DNA from: Promethearchaeota archaeon
GTDB taxonomy: Archaea; Asgardarchaeota; Lokiarchaeia; Sigynarchaeales; SOKP01
DNA length: 24,772 nt
Reading direction: 5' to 3'
Assembly: GCA_014730295.1 (NCBI GenBank)
Contig: WJIN01000098.1
Span: 1 to 24,772, forward strand
The translations under genes were made by a program, and so were the position numbers. The notes under the pieces were generated by a model. That model was not told the origin of the DNA and ran no database searches. It was given only the letters and a program-made list of their open reading frames with translations. Positions 16,408 through 24,771 of the stretch are shown piece by piece (position 1 is the stretch's first letter; each line of letters opens with the position of its first letter).

Positions 16408-17157
16408 TCATGATTCATTAACTTTATTTTTTTTTATTTCCTCTCTTGAACATTGATCTGCTATAAATAGAGGATCAGGTTGTCGATGGTCAGAAGAGGT
16501 TTTTAAAGCAATCTCCAGCGCTATATCCAATCGTATTCTATATCCTGAACTCAGATATACGGGTTTCCGTTTATCTGACAATGCCACAGCATAACCAAGT
16601 TTCTCGTTAAGCTCTGAAGGAGTTTCTCGTGGATCTCTCATCCAGATGGGAATTTTATTTCCTTTTATTCTTTTTAAATCTTTAGAGTCACAGAAACCAA
16701 TAAACGGGTTCTTTGCGACACCCATTGAAGGAATATTAAGCGCAACGCCCAAATGGGTAGCTTCCCCAAATCTTCTTGGGTGAATTATACCATGTCCATC
16801 ACACATAAGTAAATCTGGTGTAACCTCTGAATTTTTTATAGCTTTTGCGATTAAACTATTTTCTCTGAAACCCAGAAAACCAGCCTTATAGGGGAATTTG
16901 ATAATTGATTGGGCGAAATATTTGTCTATTAACACATTTTCCTTATAATTCCATAATACGCCACAAGCAACCCCATAATCTTGGTTATCTTTTCTAAAAT
17001 ATGAAATATCTACTCCTATGAGATATCTTATATCCATTTCATTAATAAAGAAATCAGGATCTTTCTGTTCTTCTTGGATCTTGCTTCGATATTCAATTTG
17101 TAGCTGTCGGGCTTCAGCAAAAGAATATTCAGACTTCAATAATTCATGAGCAGACAT
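16408..17157 (-). CDS. nfi: Endonuclease V
   Basis: The 249-residue protein matches endonuclease V over its length. The metal-binding acids are Asp50 in YLIGVDISY, Glu99 in GFLGFRENS and Asp120 in CDGHGIIHPRR, with the conserved GVAKNPFIG lysine at Lys149 and the late motif KPVYLSSGYRIRLDIAL. It nicks DNA (or RNA) at the second bond 3' of deaminated adenine (inosine). The wedge region reads FPYKAGFLGFRE, a slight variation on the usual YxPG. Length is slightly above the bacterial norm of about 225. It ends 9 bp from the end of the interrupted ATC-hydrolase gene and is divergent from the GH57 gene. Confidence 0.94.
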   Translation of the reverse strand: MSAHELLKSEYSFAEARQLQIEYRSKIQEEQKDPDFFINEMDIRYLIGVDISYFRKDNQDYGVACGVLWNYKENVLIDKYFAQSIIKFPYKAGFLGFRENSLIAKAIKNSEVTPDLLMCDGHGIIHPRRFGEATHLGVALNIPSMGVAKNPFIGFCDSKDLKRIKGNKIPIWMRDPRETPSELNEKLGYAVALSDKRKPVYLSSGYRIRLDIALEIALKTSSDHRQPDPLFIADQCSREEIKKNKVNES

Positions 17158-17261
17158 TTCATTAGGACAATCTTAAAAAAAACTGAAATTGTTTATACTT
17201 ATGATAATTAGATATTATACGATTATATATTTTAAATTGAAGATTTGAAAATGATGATTAA

Positions 17262-18851
17262 ATGGTGTCTGGTTATTTTGGGTTAGTTCTTCATGGACAT
17301 ATGCCGTGGTGTAAAAAATCGGGAGTATGGCCGGCGGGGGAACAATGGTACACAGAAGCCGCACTAGAAACTTATATTCCGATGTTGAATGTTTTAAGGA
17401 ATTTAAAAGAAAATGGGATAAGAACGGCTATTACCATAAATATAACTCCTATTTTGGCAGAGCTTATGGCTGACGAGTATATGAAAGAGCGATTTCAAGA
17501 ATACGTCAAAGATTTAAGTAAAAGAGCTAAAAAGGATATAGATCGGTTTAAGAATAATCCACCAAAGAGAAAAATTGCCCAACATCATCTGAACAATTTT
17601 AAACGTATTCTGGATACCTTTTATAATAATTATTATCGAGATCTTTTGGGAAGCTTCAAATGGCTCCAAGATGAGGGAATGATAGAGCTCATAACTTCGG
17701 CTGCAACTCATGGATTCTTACCCTTATTTAAACGTGACTCGGGGATTTTTTCCCAAATTCAATTGGGAGTTGATACCTACAAAAAATACTTTAATTGCGA
17801 TCCTAAAGGATTTTGGCTGCCTGAGTGTGCATATAGACCAAAGGAGATAAAAAATGGTCAAGTAAGAGAGAGTATTGATTATTGGCTCCATAATTCTGGA
17901 ATTGAATATTTTTTTGTCGATGCTCATGGGATCTTAACAGCTGAAATAATCGAACAGAAAAACGAGATCGGGCTTGATACTAATTTTGGATATAATTTAG
18001 AAACTGGGGTATCTGTATACGGAAGGAACAAAAAGAGTAGTCGGCAAGTATGGGATGCGAAAATAGGCTACCCAGGAGATGTGGATTATCGGGAATTTCA
18101 TAAGAAAGATTCTGAATCGGGACTGCATTACTGGAAAATTACAGGAAAAGAAATAAACAAGGAAGCTAAGGATTTGTATAACATAGAGAAAGCACAAGAA
18201 AAGGTTAAGGAACATGCAAATCACTTTCTTTCATTATTAATTCAAGAAGCTCAAGAATTCTCAAATGAATACCATTATAAAGGAATTATCGTATCTCCCT
18301 ATGATTTTGAACTCTACGGGCATTGGTGGAGTGAAGGGATTGATTGGCTAAGGGAGATATTTAAGCTCATCAATAATAGTGATCGAGTTAATATGATTAC
18401 CATTTCTGAGTACACTAGGCTCTATAAAGATGAATTTTCAACTATTAAAATGCAAGAATCGACGTGGGGAGCGGGAGGTCATTTTCAAGTATGGGATAAT
18501 GAAGAACATCGATGGATTTGGCCATATATTAATTCTTCGGTAGGAGATTTTGAAAACGTACTGATGAATATCAAAAATACTGACGAATATCAGATGAGAA
18601 TACTTCAGCAGACAGCTAGGGAGTTATTGCTTATGGAGGGAAGTGATTGGCCTTTTCTATTATATACGAAACAAGCAAAAGATTATGCAAATCAGAGATT
18701 TCACCATCATCATCAAAGATTCAACAAATTATTATGGGCAGCGAAAGATTTCAACGATACATCTCGATTAGATTACGCTGAATTAGAGAGAATTGAATCC
18801 ATCGATTCATGTTTCAATGATTTAGATATAGATTATTTCAGAAAACGATAA
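17262..18851 (+). CDS. GH57 1,4-alpha-glucan (glycogen) branching enzyme
   Basis: The 529-residue protein is a family GH57 member of the branching-enzyme type, close in length to the Thermus and Thermococcus enzymes. The barrel begins with the HGH motif (His11, His13) and GVWPAGEQWYTEAALETYIP. The likely nucleophile is Glu188 in GFWLPECAYRP, and the acid is Asp348 in VSPYDFELYGHWW. Later aromatic motifs TWGAGGHFQVW and RWIWPYI, then a helical domain with SDWPFL and RFHHHHQRF, match the C-terminal domain of branching enzymes. It transfers alpha-1,4 chains to make alpha-1,6 branches in cytoplasmic glycogen-like polymer. No other glycogen gene is adjacent. Confidence 0.9.
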   Translation: MVSGYFGLVLHGHMPWCKKSGVWPAGEQWYTEAALETYIPMLNVLRNLKENGIRTAITINITPILAELMADEYMKERFQEYVKDLSKRAKKDIDRFKNNPPKRKIAQHHLNNFKRILDTFYNNYYRDLLGSFKWLQDEGMIELITSAATHGFLPLFKRDSGIFSQIQLGVDTYKKYFNCDPKGFWLPECAYRPKEIKNGQVRESIDYWLHNSGIEYFFVDAHGILTAEIIEQKNEIGLDTNFGYNLETGVSVYGRNKKSSRQVWDAKIGYPGDVDYREFHKKDSESGLHYWKITGKEINKEAKDLYNIEKAQEKVKEHANHFLSLLIQEAQEFSNEYHYKGIIVSPYDFELYGHWWSEGIDWLREIFKLINNSDRVNMITISEYTRLYKDEFSTIKMQESTWGAGGHFQVWDNEEHRWIWPYINSSVGDFENVLMNIKNTDEYQMRILQQTARELLLMEGSDWPFLLYTKQAKDYANQRFHHHHQRFNKLLWAAKDFNDTSRLDYAELERIESIDSCFNDLDIDYFRKR

Positions 18852-18858
18852 TCAAAAG

Positions 18859-18866
18859 CTTTAATA
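18859..18866 (+). promoter_or_regulatory. TATA-like box of the seven-helix protein gene
   Basis: CTTTAATA, preceded by an A-rich BRE-like CAAAAG, lies just after the GH57 stop codon and about 35-40 nt upstream of the ATG at 18900. This suggests the membrane protein is transcribed separately with a very short leader. Confidence 0.4.
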
Positions 18867-18899
18867 GGTATACAATTAAAAATTTAATAGAATAGAACT

Positions 18900-19643
18900 A
18901 TGATATTTCTTTTTGGCAGCTTAGAATTAGACATCACATTTGCTTTAACTCTGATCTTGCTGGCTACAAAATTATTTCTTGCGTTATTTTTGGGAAAGGA
19001 AGTAATTGGTAAGTGGAAACGACTCGGGGATTTCGAATTCGATTTTTTATTTGCCTTCTTTATTCTGATGATTTCATTATTTGTTTCCCGGATTTTCTAT
19101 ATGGTTTTTGATTTTTTCCTAACTCAAAATGAAATTACTAAATTTCCCCAATATATATTTTTCTGGAAATTGGGAGGGGTTATTGGTGCAGTTGGTTTGA
19201 TTGTTGTATTGGTGATTATTGATAAAACGATTCTTAAATTCAGGTTATATGGCATACCAAGTTTGATCATCTTTGGGATTTTTGTGTTTGTATTGATTTA
19301 TCCTGTAAATACTCCGGAGGATTTTCGGTTTTTGCATTTATTATTAATTGGTTCTCTCAATCTTACACTCTTAATTCCAATAATCTTTATATATGTCGGA
19401 GTAAGAGCCCCTGAGATTAGAATGGTTTCGTTTATTCTCTCTTTGGGCATAATATTGTATTTGATTGCCTTAATCTTTATTAATGAGTACTTTCTTTCAC
19501 CATTTCAAACCATATTTGGCTCGGAATTTAGAATTGTAATTTTTCTTGTTTTCATTATTTTTAAGCTTACAGGACTGGTATTGATAACCTATAGCGCTAC
19601 AAATTTGTATATCTATAATTATTTCACTGAAAACTATGTTTAA
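18900..19643 (+). CDS. Seven-helix integral membrane protein of unknown function
   Basis: The 247 residues contain about seven hydrophobic segments (about 10-32, 48-75, 88-108, 115-133, 143-165, 173-190 and 212-238) with short loops. Charged or polar residues sit inside or next to helices (GKEVIGKWKRLGDFEFDF, FVSRIFYMVFDFF). There is no ATPase, kinase or transporter signature I can name. The topology recalls 7TM sensor domains but no output domain is attached. Its stop codon overlaps that of the convergent winged-helix gene. Confidence 0.7.
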   Translation: MIFLFGSLELDITFALTLILLATKLFLALFLGKEVIGKWKRLGDFEFDFLFAFFILMISLFVSRIFYMVFDFFLTQNEITKFPQYIFFWKLGGVIGAVGLIVVLVIIDKTILKFRLYGIPSLIIFGIFVFVLIYPVNTPEDFRFLHLLLIGSLNLTLLIPIIFIYVGVRAPEIRMVSFILSLGIILYLIALIFINEYFLSPFQTIFGSEFRIVIFLVFIIFKLTGLVLITYSATNLYIYNYFTENYV

Positions 19644-20329
19644 CCCAATTTAAGTGAAAAATTTAAATAACTATCTTTTTTCTTGCTAAAAATTTCATAT
19701 TTCGAAATTTGACAACTTACATCCTTTTTTAGAATCGTTTTTAGCTCTTGCTGAAGATAACCAGCTAAAATATAAAAATGAATAAGATAATCTTCGCTTT
19801 CTAATAGGTTTGAATTATAAATCTGATATATTGCTGTTGAATTATCATTCGAAATTTCTATTATTCTTACATTTACTTTATTATCAAATATACTAAGAAA
19901 TGGAAAAATATTTTTAATTAGTTCAAATATTTCCTTATTTGTTAGGTTTTGAAGAGATTCTAATTGTTCAAATCCTTCAGTATGAACGGGAAGAGTCAAA
20001 ACATCAACTAAATCCTTTCCTATACGTTTGTATGTTTCGATTCGAGTTCCAAATTCGTTTTGGATGCTTTTAATAAGGCTCTTATAGACTGGTGTGATAT
20101 CCTTGAGAAATTCCATACGCTTATCTTTTGAAAAATAAAGCACGTATCTACCAACTTTTTTTTTAAACACAAGATTTTTTCCTTCTAATAATGCCAAGTA
20201 TCTATAAACTGTGTTTCTTGTCGTATCTATCTTATCCGCGATATCGGTGATTGTTAGTCCAAATGAATAATTTTGCAAACACTCTAAGATTTCTTCGTCG
20301 TATTCTCGTTTTTGATTAGAACTCATCAT
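19640..20329 (-). CDS. Winged-helix transcription regulator with a C-terminal sensor-like domain
   Basis: The 229-residue protein begins with a winged helix (about 8-70): EILECLQNYSFGLTITDIADKI, TTRNTVYRYLALLEGKNLV, then a KKVGRYVLYF wing. A linker of about 75-130 leads to an alpha/beta domain (about 140-229, with INPFLSIFDN-like and DNSTAIYQIY strands and a final CQISKYEIFS) that could bind a small ligand or form a dimer; I cannot assign it to a named family. The 3' end overlaps the stop of the seven-helix protein gene by 3 nt (the shared TTAA). An inverted repeat upstream (20347-20395) could be its own operator. Confidence 0.75.
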   Translation of the reverse strand: MMSSNQKREYDEEILECLQNYSFGLTITDIADKIDTTRNTVYRYLALLEGKNLVFKKKVGRYVLYFSKDKRMEFLKDITPVYKSLIKSIQNEFGTRIETYKRIGKDLVDVLTLPVHTEGFEQLESLQNLTNKEIFELIKNIFPFLSIFDNKVNVRIIEISNDNSTAIYQIYNSNLLESEDYLIHFYILAGYLQQELKTILKKDVSCQISKYEIFSKKKDSYLNFSLKLG

Positions 20330-20346
20330 ATAATATTATTTTGTCT

Positions 20347-20395
20347 TTCATTTTAAGGTATTGATAACTCTTTATAGAATATTCATTAAAATGAA
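20347..20395. promoter_or_regulatory. Inverted repeats upstream of the winged-helix regulator
   Basis: TTCATTTTAA (20347-20356) is the exact reverse complement of TTAAAATGAA (20386-20395). The second arm also belongs to a tighter repeat, TTCATT-AA-AATGAA (20382-20395). They lie 18-66 bp upstream of the regulator's ATG on the minus strand, the usual place for an autoregulatory operator. Base composition makes chance repeats possible. Confidence 0.35.
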
Positions 20396-20494
20396 GGAAA
20401 GAAATTTAATTTTCACGATAGAAACTATAACCTAAATATCCTTACCGCAAATCGAATGATTAAAAATTCCAATTTCTTATTATCTATCCCATAA

Positions 20495-20734
20495 TTATCT
20501 AGTAAAATTTATGGAAATTGCTAGAACAGGGCAAATTTCTAGACATTTTGAACAAACAGACCCATAGCATAATTGAGGAAATACAGGATCTATAATCCAA
20601 TCTTCGGGATTATGATAATCCTCATCTCGGAAGGTAATATTAAACACACTTGGAGGACAAACTTGCACACATTTGCGGCATTCTTCAGGTTGTATACATT
20701 TTTCATAATCTATTTGAATTTTTGGATACTTCAT
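20495..20734 (-). CDS. Small dicluster-type 4Fe-4S ferredoxin
   Basis: The 79-residue protein has two cysteine clusters: CIQPEECRKCVQVCP near the N-terminus and CYGSVCSKCLEICP near the C-terminus. Each has four cysteines ending in CP, enough for two 4Fe-4S clusters. The spacing before the second cysteine is longer (five and four residues) than in standard ferredoxins, and a 20-residue insert separates the clusters. Its ATG overlaps the stop codon of the preceding gene as TAATG, so the two are translationally coupled and probably form one electron-transfer unit. Confidence 0.85.
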   Translation of the reverse strand: MKYPKIQIDYEKCIQPEECRKCVQVCPPSVFNITFRDEDYHNPEDWIIDPVFPQLCYGSVCSKCLEICPVLAISINFTR

Positions 20735-21606
20735 TAATAGTTTCCTCTTGTGATTGGAATTGAATCTCTCTCAACTAATCGAATCGCATTATCAGGGCAC
20801 TTCTCTGCACAATTTCCACAACCATAGCATTTTTCAAGGTCAATTCGGGGACCTATGTTGGAATCATAAATTAGAGCATCGAATTGGCAAATATCTTCAC
20901 AATTTCCACATTGAATACAATTATCAAGATTTACTGTGGCGATATAATGTCCTTTCCAACAAGCTTTAATATCGAAATCCGTTCTTAATCGTATTGCTCC
21001 ACAAGTTGGAAGATTACATGAACAGACCGCGACGATCGCTGGTAATGGTCCAGACCAAATGGAGTGCACATATCCTTTCTCTGACATCGATTCTAAAAAT
21101 CGCACCGCTTTCTCATTATCAAGAACTTCAAGCCCATTTTCTGGAATAAATCGTGGTAATTTTGGTAAAATTTCTTTTAATGGGGTAAATCCTAAACAGG
21201 TTGCCTCTTTTATACCTCCATTAAAGAATTTACAAGGACATATTGCCCTTACTATTTCTTCAGTTTTTTCTAATATAATTTCCCTTGTCTCTTCTAGCGT
21301 AATTATTTGACCAAAATGGCCTTGTGCAGCTTCGAGGTTTAATTTATTTTCTCTACCATCTTTAGTAAACCCCCGATTCGCATACCATTTAAGAACTCGA
21401 CCAAGAAATGGTGTATTTACATGTCTACTGACCCATTTCAAATCAAATAATCCATGGACTTTACGTGAATATGCTCGCTCCATATTCCCCCAAAGATCCT
21501 CAAGATATTCATGAGAATGTACTAATTCAGCAGTTTCTTTAATGTAATTCTTCGCATTCATATACCATTTTCCATTTGCTCCATGCTTCATACACATACG
21601 GCACAT
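20734..21606 (-). CDS. Multi-cysteine 4Fe-4S protein with C-terminal ferredoxin domain
   Basis: The 290-residue protein starts MCRMCMKHG, a CxxC at the very N-terminus followed by GKWYMNAKNY. A helical middle region has extra cysteines (AICPCKFF, ATCLGF, VCSCNLPTCGA), and the end is a two-cluster ferredoxin domain (CIQCGNCEDICQFDA and CYGCGNCAEKCPDNA, about residues 228-275). The second cysteine set could bind another cluster or a heme. The first ferredoxin motif ends in CQ rather than CP. It should pass electrons to or from a partner, likely the small ferredoxin encoded immediately downstream. I do not know the substrate. A TATA-like GTATATAAAAATT is at 21666-21678. Confidence 0.85.
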   Translation of the reverse strand: MCRMCMKHGANGKWYMNAKNYIKETAELVHSHEYLEDLWGNMERAYSRKVHGLFDLKWVSRHVNTPFLGRVLKWYANRGFTKDGRENKLNLEAAQGHFGQIITLEETREIILEKTEEIVRAICPCKFFNGGIKEATCLGFTPLKEILPKLPRFIPENGLEVLDNEKAVRFLESMSEKGYVHSIWSGPLPAIVAVCSCNLPTCGAIRLRTDFDIKACWKGHYIATVNLDNCIQCGNCEDICQFDALIYDSNIGPRIDLEKCYGCGNCAEKCPDNAIRLVERDSIPITRGNY

Positions 21607-21752
21607 ATAAAATCATACAATCCTTTAAATTACATTTGATAATTATACAATAGTTTTTGCTCATAGTATATAAAAATTTTCTAACTCAAAATAAGATGCA
21701 GAAGAAATATAATAAATTAAAATTCACACGGGATATGGGTAAAAATAAAAAT

Positions 21753-22301
21753 TTATAAAATAAACACTGCGGCTGAGACAACTGTAGCCCATTCGTTCTC
21801 TTCCCTTACGGTTGCTGATGAAGTTACATTTTTTGTCTCAATTATCTTCCCATTCATTTGAAATATTTCCTTTTTTTCATCGTAGTTTGCCTGTGGGTCA
21901 AATGGAACCCCAAGAGTAGAAGCCAACATTTCTGCAGCTAAATCTTCGGCGGTATCCCCAGCATTTTCAGGTTTTACGCCGTATGTATGATGTTCACTAA
22001 GATAACCATACTGTCCTCGATCAGCAGGTTTTGCAACCCCTATTGATGCACAAATTAGTCGGTTAAATTCGTTAGAACTGGCTCTTGCCATCACAGTAAA
22101 AACGATCTGCCCAGACCTCAATTCTTTAAGTCCAATATCCTTTTGAATTTCAATACAATAAGGAGGAAAAATGGAACTTACTTGCACGAGATTAAAACGT
22201 TCAATACCAGCGTCTCTGAGTGCTTCCTCAAAAGAAGCAAGCTTGGATCGATGAAACCCCTTACCTTTTACAAAAAATATTTTTTTTGGTACAAGTGACA
22301 T
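21753..22301 (-). CDS. pdaD: Pyruvoyl-dependent arginine decarboxylase
   Basis: The 182-residue proenzyme matches archaeal PdaD. Self-cleavage is expected between Ser42 and Ser43 in QVSSIFPP, turning Ser43 into the pyruvoyl cofactor. Other family blocks are GKGFHRSKLASFEEAL, the GQIVFTVMARASSNE strand, GVAKPADRGQYGYLSEHH and GDTAEDLAAEML. It converts arginine to agmatine, the first step of archaeal polyamine synthesis, in the cytoplasm. It is divergent from deoxyhypusine synthase, which consumes the end product spermidine; the two share the intergenic promoter region. Confidence 0.95.
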   Translation of the reverse strand: MSLVPKKIFFVKGKGFHRSKLASFEEALRDAGIERFNLVQVSSIFPPYCIEIQKDIGLKELRSGQIVFTVMARASSNEFNRLICASIGVAKPADRGQYGYLSEHHTYGVKPENAGDTAEDLAAEMLASTLGVPFDPQANYDEKKEIFQMNGKIIETKNVTSSATVREENEWATVVSAAVFIL

Positions 22302-22611
22302 AGTTTAGACACCTATATAAAAACCAATAGACAATAATATATTTATTTTTTTAAAAAATTTAAATCTATCCATATTCCAACCAGTATTACGTGTATAAAC
22401 ATAATTAAAACGGTTATTACTAATCAAAATCAAAGTTGGAAACGTTTAATCTCCTCATAACATTTGATACTAATTTAATAGGAATTAAATTATTATTACA
22501 TTGAATCTACGCTAAATGGCTATAATTGTGCGAATATATTTGGGTTTATACCGATATATTTAAATTATAAGAAAGTTTTTATCCTAAAGAAGAATAATAC
22601 GCAAAATAAAA
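22302..22611. promoter_or_regulatory. Divergent promoter region between pdaD and dhs
   Basis: These 310 bases lie between the two start codons and hold no gene. For deoxyhypusine synthase, CCGATATATTTAAATTA (22551-22567) is a good TATA-like element about 45-60 nt upstream of its ATG. For pdaD the minus strand has AATATATTATTG (about 22332-22343) and TTTTTATATAGG (22313-22324); the former has better spacing. No obvious riboswitch-like structure is visible in the middle. Confidence 0.45.
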
Positions 22612-23601
22612 ATGACTCAAGAAAAAAAGGAAGATTATCTGAGCAGAAAAATCGTCCCATTTGAAATTAAAAAAGGCGATACGATTTTAGATTTATTGGT
22701 GAAACTTCAAGATTGCGGATTTCAAGGGAGAAATTTGGGGAGAGCACTGGAAATTCTCTATAAAATGGTTTCCAATGATAGGATTCTGACCGTACTCACC
22801 TTATCGGGAGCAATGGTTCCCGCGGGAATGGGAGAAATCATTTGCACGTTGATGGAATATCAATTAATTGATGTTTTAGTATCGACGGGAGCAAACGTGA
22901 TTCATGATTTAGTTGATACTTTTTCTGATGTGGGACATTATGTGGGAAGTTCTGAAGTCGATGATGGGGACTTATTTGAAAATAGAATTAATCGGATTTA
23001 TGATGTCTTCCTCCCAGAGGAAAATTATAAAAGAGCGGAAGACGGAATTCTTGAACTAATTCAATCAACCTTTCCTCAAAAAGACATCACCCTCACTCCT
23101 TCAGAATTGTTCTATAAACTTGGAAAGAAAATGAATAGACGTTCCATAATCTCAGTAGCGGCTAAAAACGAGATTCCCATATTTGTGCCTGCCTTCACTG
23201 ATTCTGAGTTTGCGTTAAATCTTATCAAATACTCTGTGAGAGAAGGTTATCAATTTCAATTCGACATTTTAAAGGATGTTCTAAAGTTCGCAGATATAAT
23301 TCGAAATTCTGAAGAATATGGGACAATTATTATCGGAGGAGGTGTACCAAGAAATTGGGCCCAGCAAGTCTTTCCCCTTTTAGATCAACTTGATAAGATT
23401 GAGACGATGGGATATAATTATTCTGTGCGGATACATACCGCTGCAGAATATGATGGTGGATTATCAGGATGTACAATCTCAGAATCGAAATCATGGGGAA
23501 AATATTCCTTGGATTCGAGATATGTAAGTGTGTGGTGTGATGCGACAATCGCATTGCCAATTTTGATTACCGGGCTACTTCAAAAACTCAATCTTATCTG
23601 A
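22612..23601 (+). CDS. dhs: Deoxyhypusine synthase
   Basis: The 329-residue protein is full length. It has the NAD-binding and substrate regions TLSGAMVPAGMGEII, STGANVIHDLVDTF, VGSSEVDDGDL, PIFVPAFTDSEF, the glycine-rich TIIIGGGVPRNW and HTAAEYDGGLSGCTISES. The active-site lysine is Lys297 in SWGK. It transfers the aminobutyl group of spermidine to a lysine of translation factor aIF5A, in the cytoplasm, as a homotetramer. Its divergent neighbour pdaD supplies agmatine for polyamine synthesis. Confidence 0.96.
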   Translation: MTQEKKEDYLSRKIVPFEIKKGDTILDLLVKLQDCGFQGRNLGRALEILYKMVSNDRILTVLTLSGAMVPAGMGEIICTLMEYQLIDVLVSTGANVIHDLVDTFSDVGHYVGSSEVDDGDLFENRINRIYDVFLPEENYKRAEDGILELIQSTFPQKDITLTPSELFYKLGKKMNRRSIISVAAKNEIPIFVPAFTDSEFALNLIKYSVREGYQFQFDILKDVLKFADIIRNSEEYGTIIIGGGVPRNWAQQVFPLLDQLDKIETMGYNYSVRIHTAAEYDGGLSGCTISESKSWGKYSLDSRYVSVWCDATIALPILITGLLQKLNLI

Positions 23602-23701
23602 TACTTCAAAAATTCATATTTTTTTTAGCCATTCAAATCTATTCAAAAATCAGTGAAAATAGTTTCCCTAATCTAAAAAATAAAAAATTGGAAAAATTAA
23701 A

Positions 23702-24466
23702 TTATCTATGGGCGAAGCGCTCCAGTCTTTTTTTAACCTCATCGGATCTTCCCGTCATTATCATTGCCACTGACTCCCTAGTTAACACACCTTCAATATC
23801 CATATCTTGATTTTCATTTACATAAGATTTAGTATATTTTAGGGCTAATCTTCCTTTTTGTGTAATTGTATTCGCTATTTTTTTTAAAATTCTATTTAAT
23901 CCTGAAGGTTTACACACTTTATTCACCAAACCAATCTCATATGCTCTTTGAGCCGAAATTTCCTCTCCCAATAACATTAATTCTTTTGCCCTTCCTTCTC
24001 CTATTATGCGAGGGAGTAATTTAGTTGAGGCATTGGAGAAGAAAAGCCCCGCTCCTAATTCTGGTAACATAATTCGCGTATCATCCGCGGCGATCCGTAG
24101 GTCACATCCAAGGGTATGTTCAAATCCCCCTCCAATTATCCATCCGTGATATCCTACAATAATAATTCCGGGATGAGCAAGCATTTTTCTGGTTAATATT
24201 TGCCAAGATTCAAGGAATCTAATCGCTTCTTCCATCCTCGTGTCATCCGTGAGAAGAGTATATCCATATTTTAAGTCGGCTCCTACGGTGAAATGTTTTC
24301 CTTTCGCGCGATAAATTACACATACATCATCGTTTTCTGCACTTTGTTCATACGCTTGAATCAATCCATTTAGAGTTGGTAAATCTAAGGTATTTGCCTT
24401 TTCTGGTTTATTTAGGATTATTTCCGCAATATCTCCTTTCTTTTTATAAATTACATTTTCATCCAT
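23702..24466 (-). CDS. Enoyl-CoA hydratase/isomerase (crotonase) family enzyme
   Basis: The 254-residue protein has the crotonase fold. The oxyanion-hole segment is KGKHFTVGADLK; the two acids that define true hydratases are present as Glu116 in IGGGFEHTLGCD and Glu136 in IMLPELGAGL, followed by the GEEISAQRAYEIGLVNKV segment. The usual GAGG after the second Glu is altered to GAGLFFSNAS, and the first part differs from FadB-type enzymes, so the CoA substrate may be unusual. It lies 17 bp downstream of an acyl-CoA synthetase on the same strand, suggesting a small acyl-CoA operon. A strong Shine-Dalgarno sequence, AAAGGAGA (24476-24483), overlaps the end of the upstream gene region. Confidence 0.88.
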   Translation of the reverse strand: MDENVIYKKKGDIAEIILNKPEKANTLDLPTLNGLIQAYEQSAENDDVCVIYRAKGKHFTVGADLKYGYTLLTDDTRMEEAIRFLESWQILTRKMLAHPGIIIVGYHGWIIGGGFEHTLGCDLRIAADDTRIMLPELGAGLFFSNASTKLLPRIIGEGRAKELMLLGEEISAQRAYEIGLVNKVCKPSGLNRILKKIANTITQKGRLALKYTKSYVNENQDMDIEGVLTRESVAMIMTGRSDEVKKRLERFAHR

Positions 24467-24483
24467 AGTAAATAATCTCCTTT

Positions 24484-24771
24484 CTATTTAATTAATTCTT
24501 TTTTTAGCCTTTTCCGATTCACTTTTCCCAACCTAGTGATAGGTAAATTATTGGAATTAAGAGAATATATAATTATTTTTTTTTGGGACTTTGAACTTTG
24601 CTAAGTTTTTTTCAACGTTTCCATCAGTTCTTTTTTATCTTCATCTGTAAATTTTTTTTCCAATTCTGGACCAACCACTAGCCAGACTACTTCACCGTGA
24701 ATTTTGTCTGGAGCTCCAAGAGCAGCGGCAATAACTAATTTAGGATGTTCTAGGGACAATGATTCTATTTC
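24484..24771 (-). CDS. AMP-forming acyl-CoA synthetase, C-terminal end, with apparent frameshift
   Basis: Reading the minus strand from the right edge gives EHPKLVIAAALGAPD, then GEVVWLVVG and NLAKFKVP, the typical lid domain of acyl-CoA synthetases. In that frame it stops early (24557-24559) right after a run of nine A residues (T 24576-24584 on the plus strand). One base fewer in the run restores the expected end LPITRLGKVNRKRLKKEL, including the conserved GK...RK lysine segment, and a stop at 24484-24486. The bulk of the gene lies outside the window. The extra A could be a sequencing error, a real frameshift or a slippage-corrected site. Such enzymes activate fatty or aromatic acids to CoA esters; the next gene is a crotonase. 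Confidence 0.75.

Noticed and set aside
18712..18723. Histidine run in the GH57 protein as a metal-binding insert
   Set aside because: The run lies in the conserved C-terminal helical region of branching enzymes around RFxxHxxRF and has no other metal-site features.
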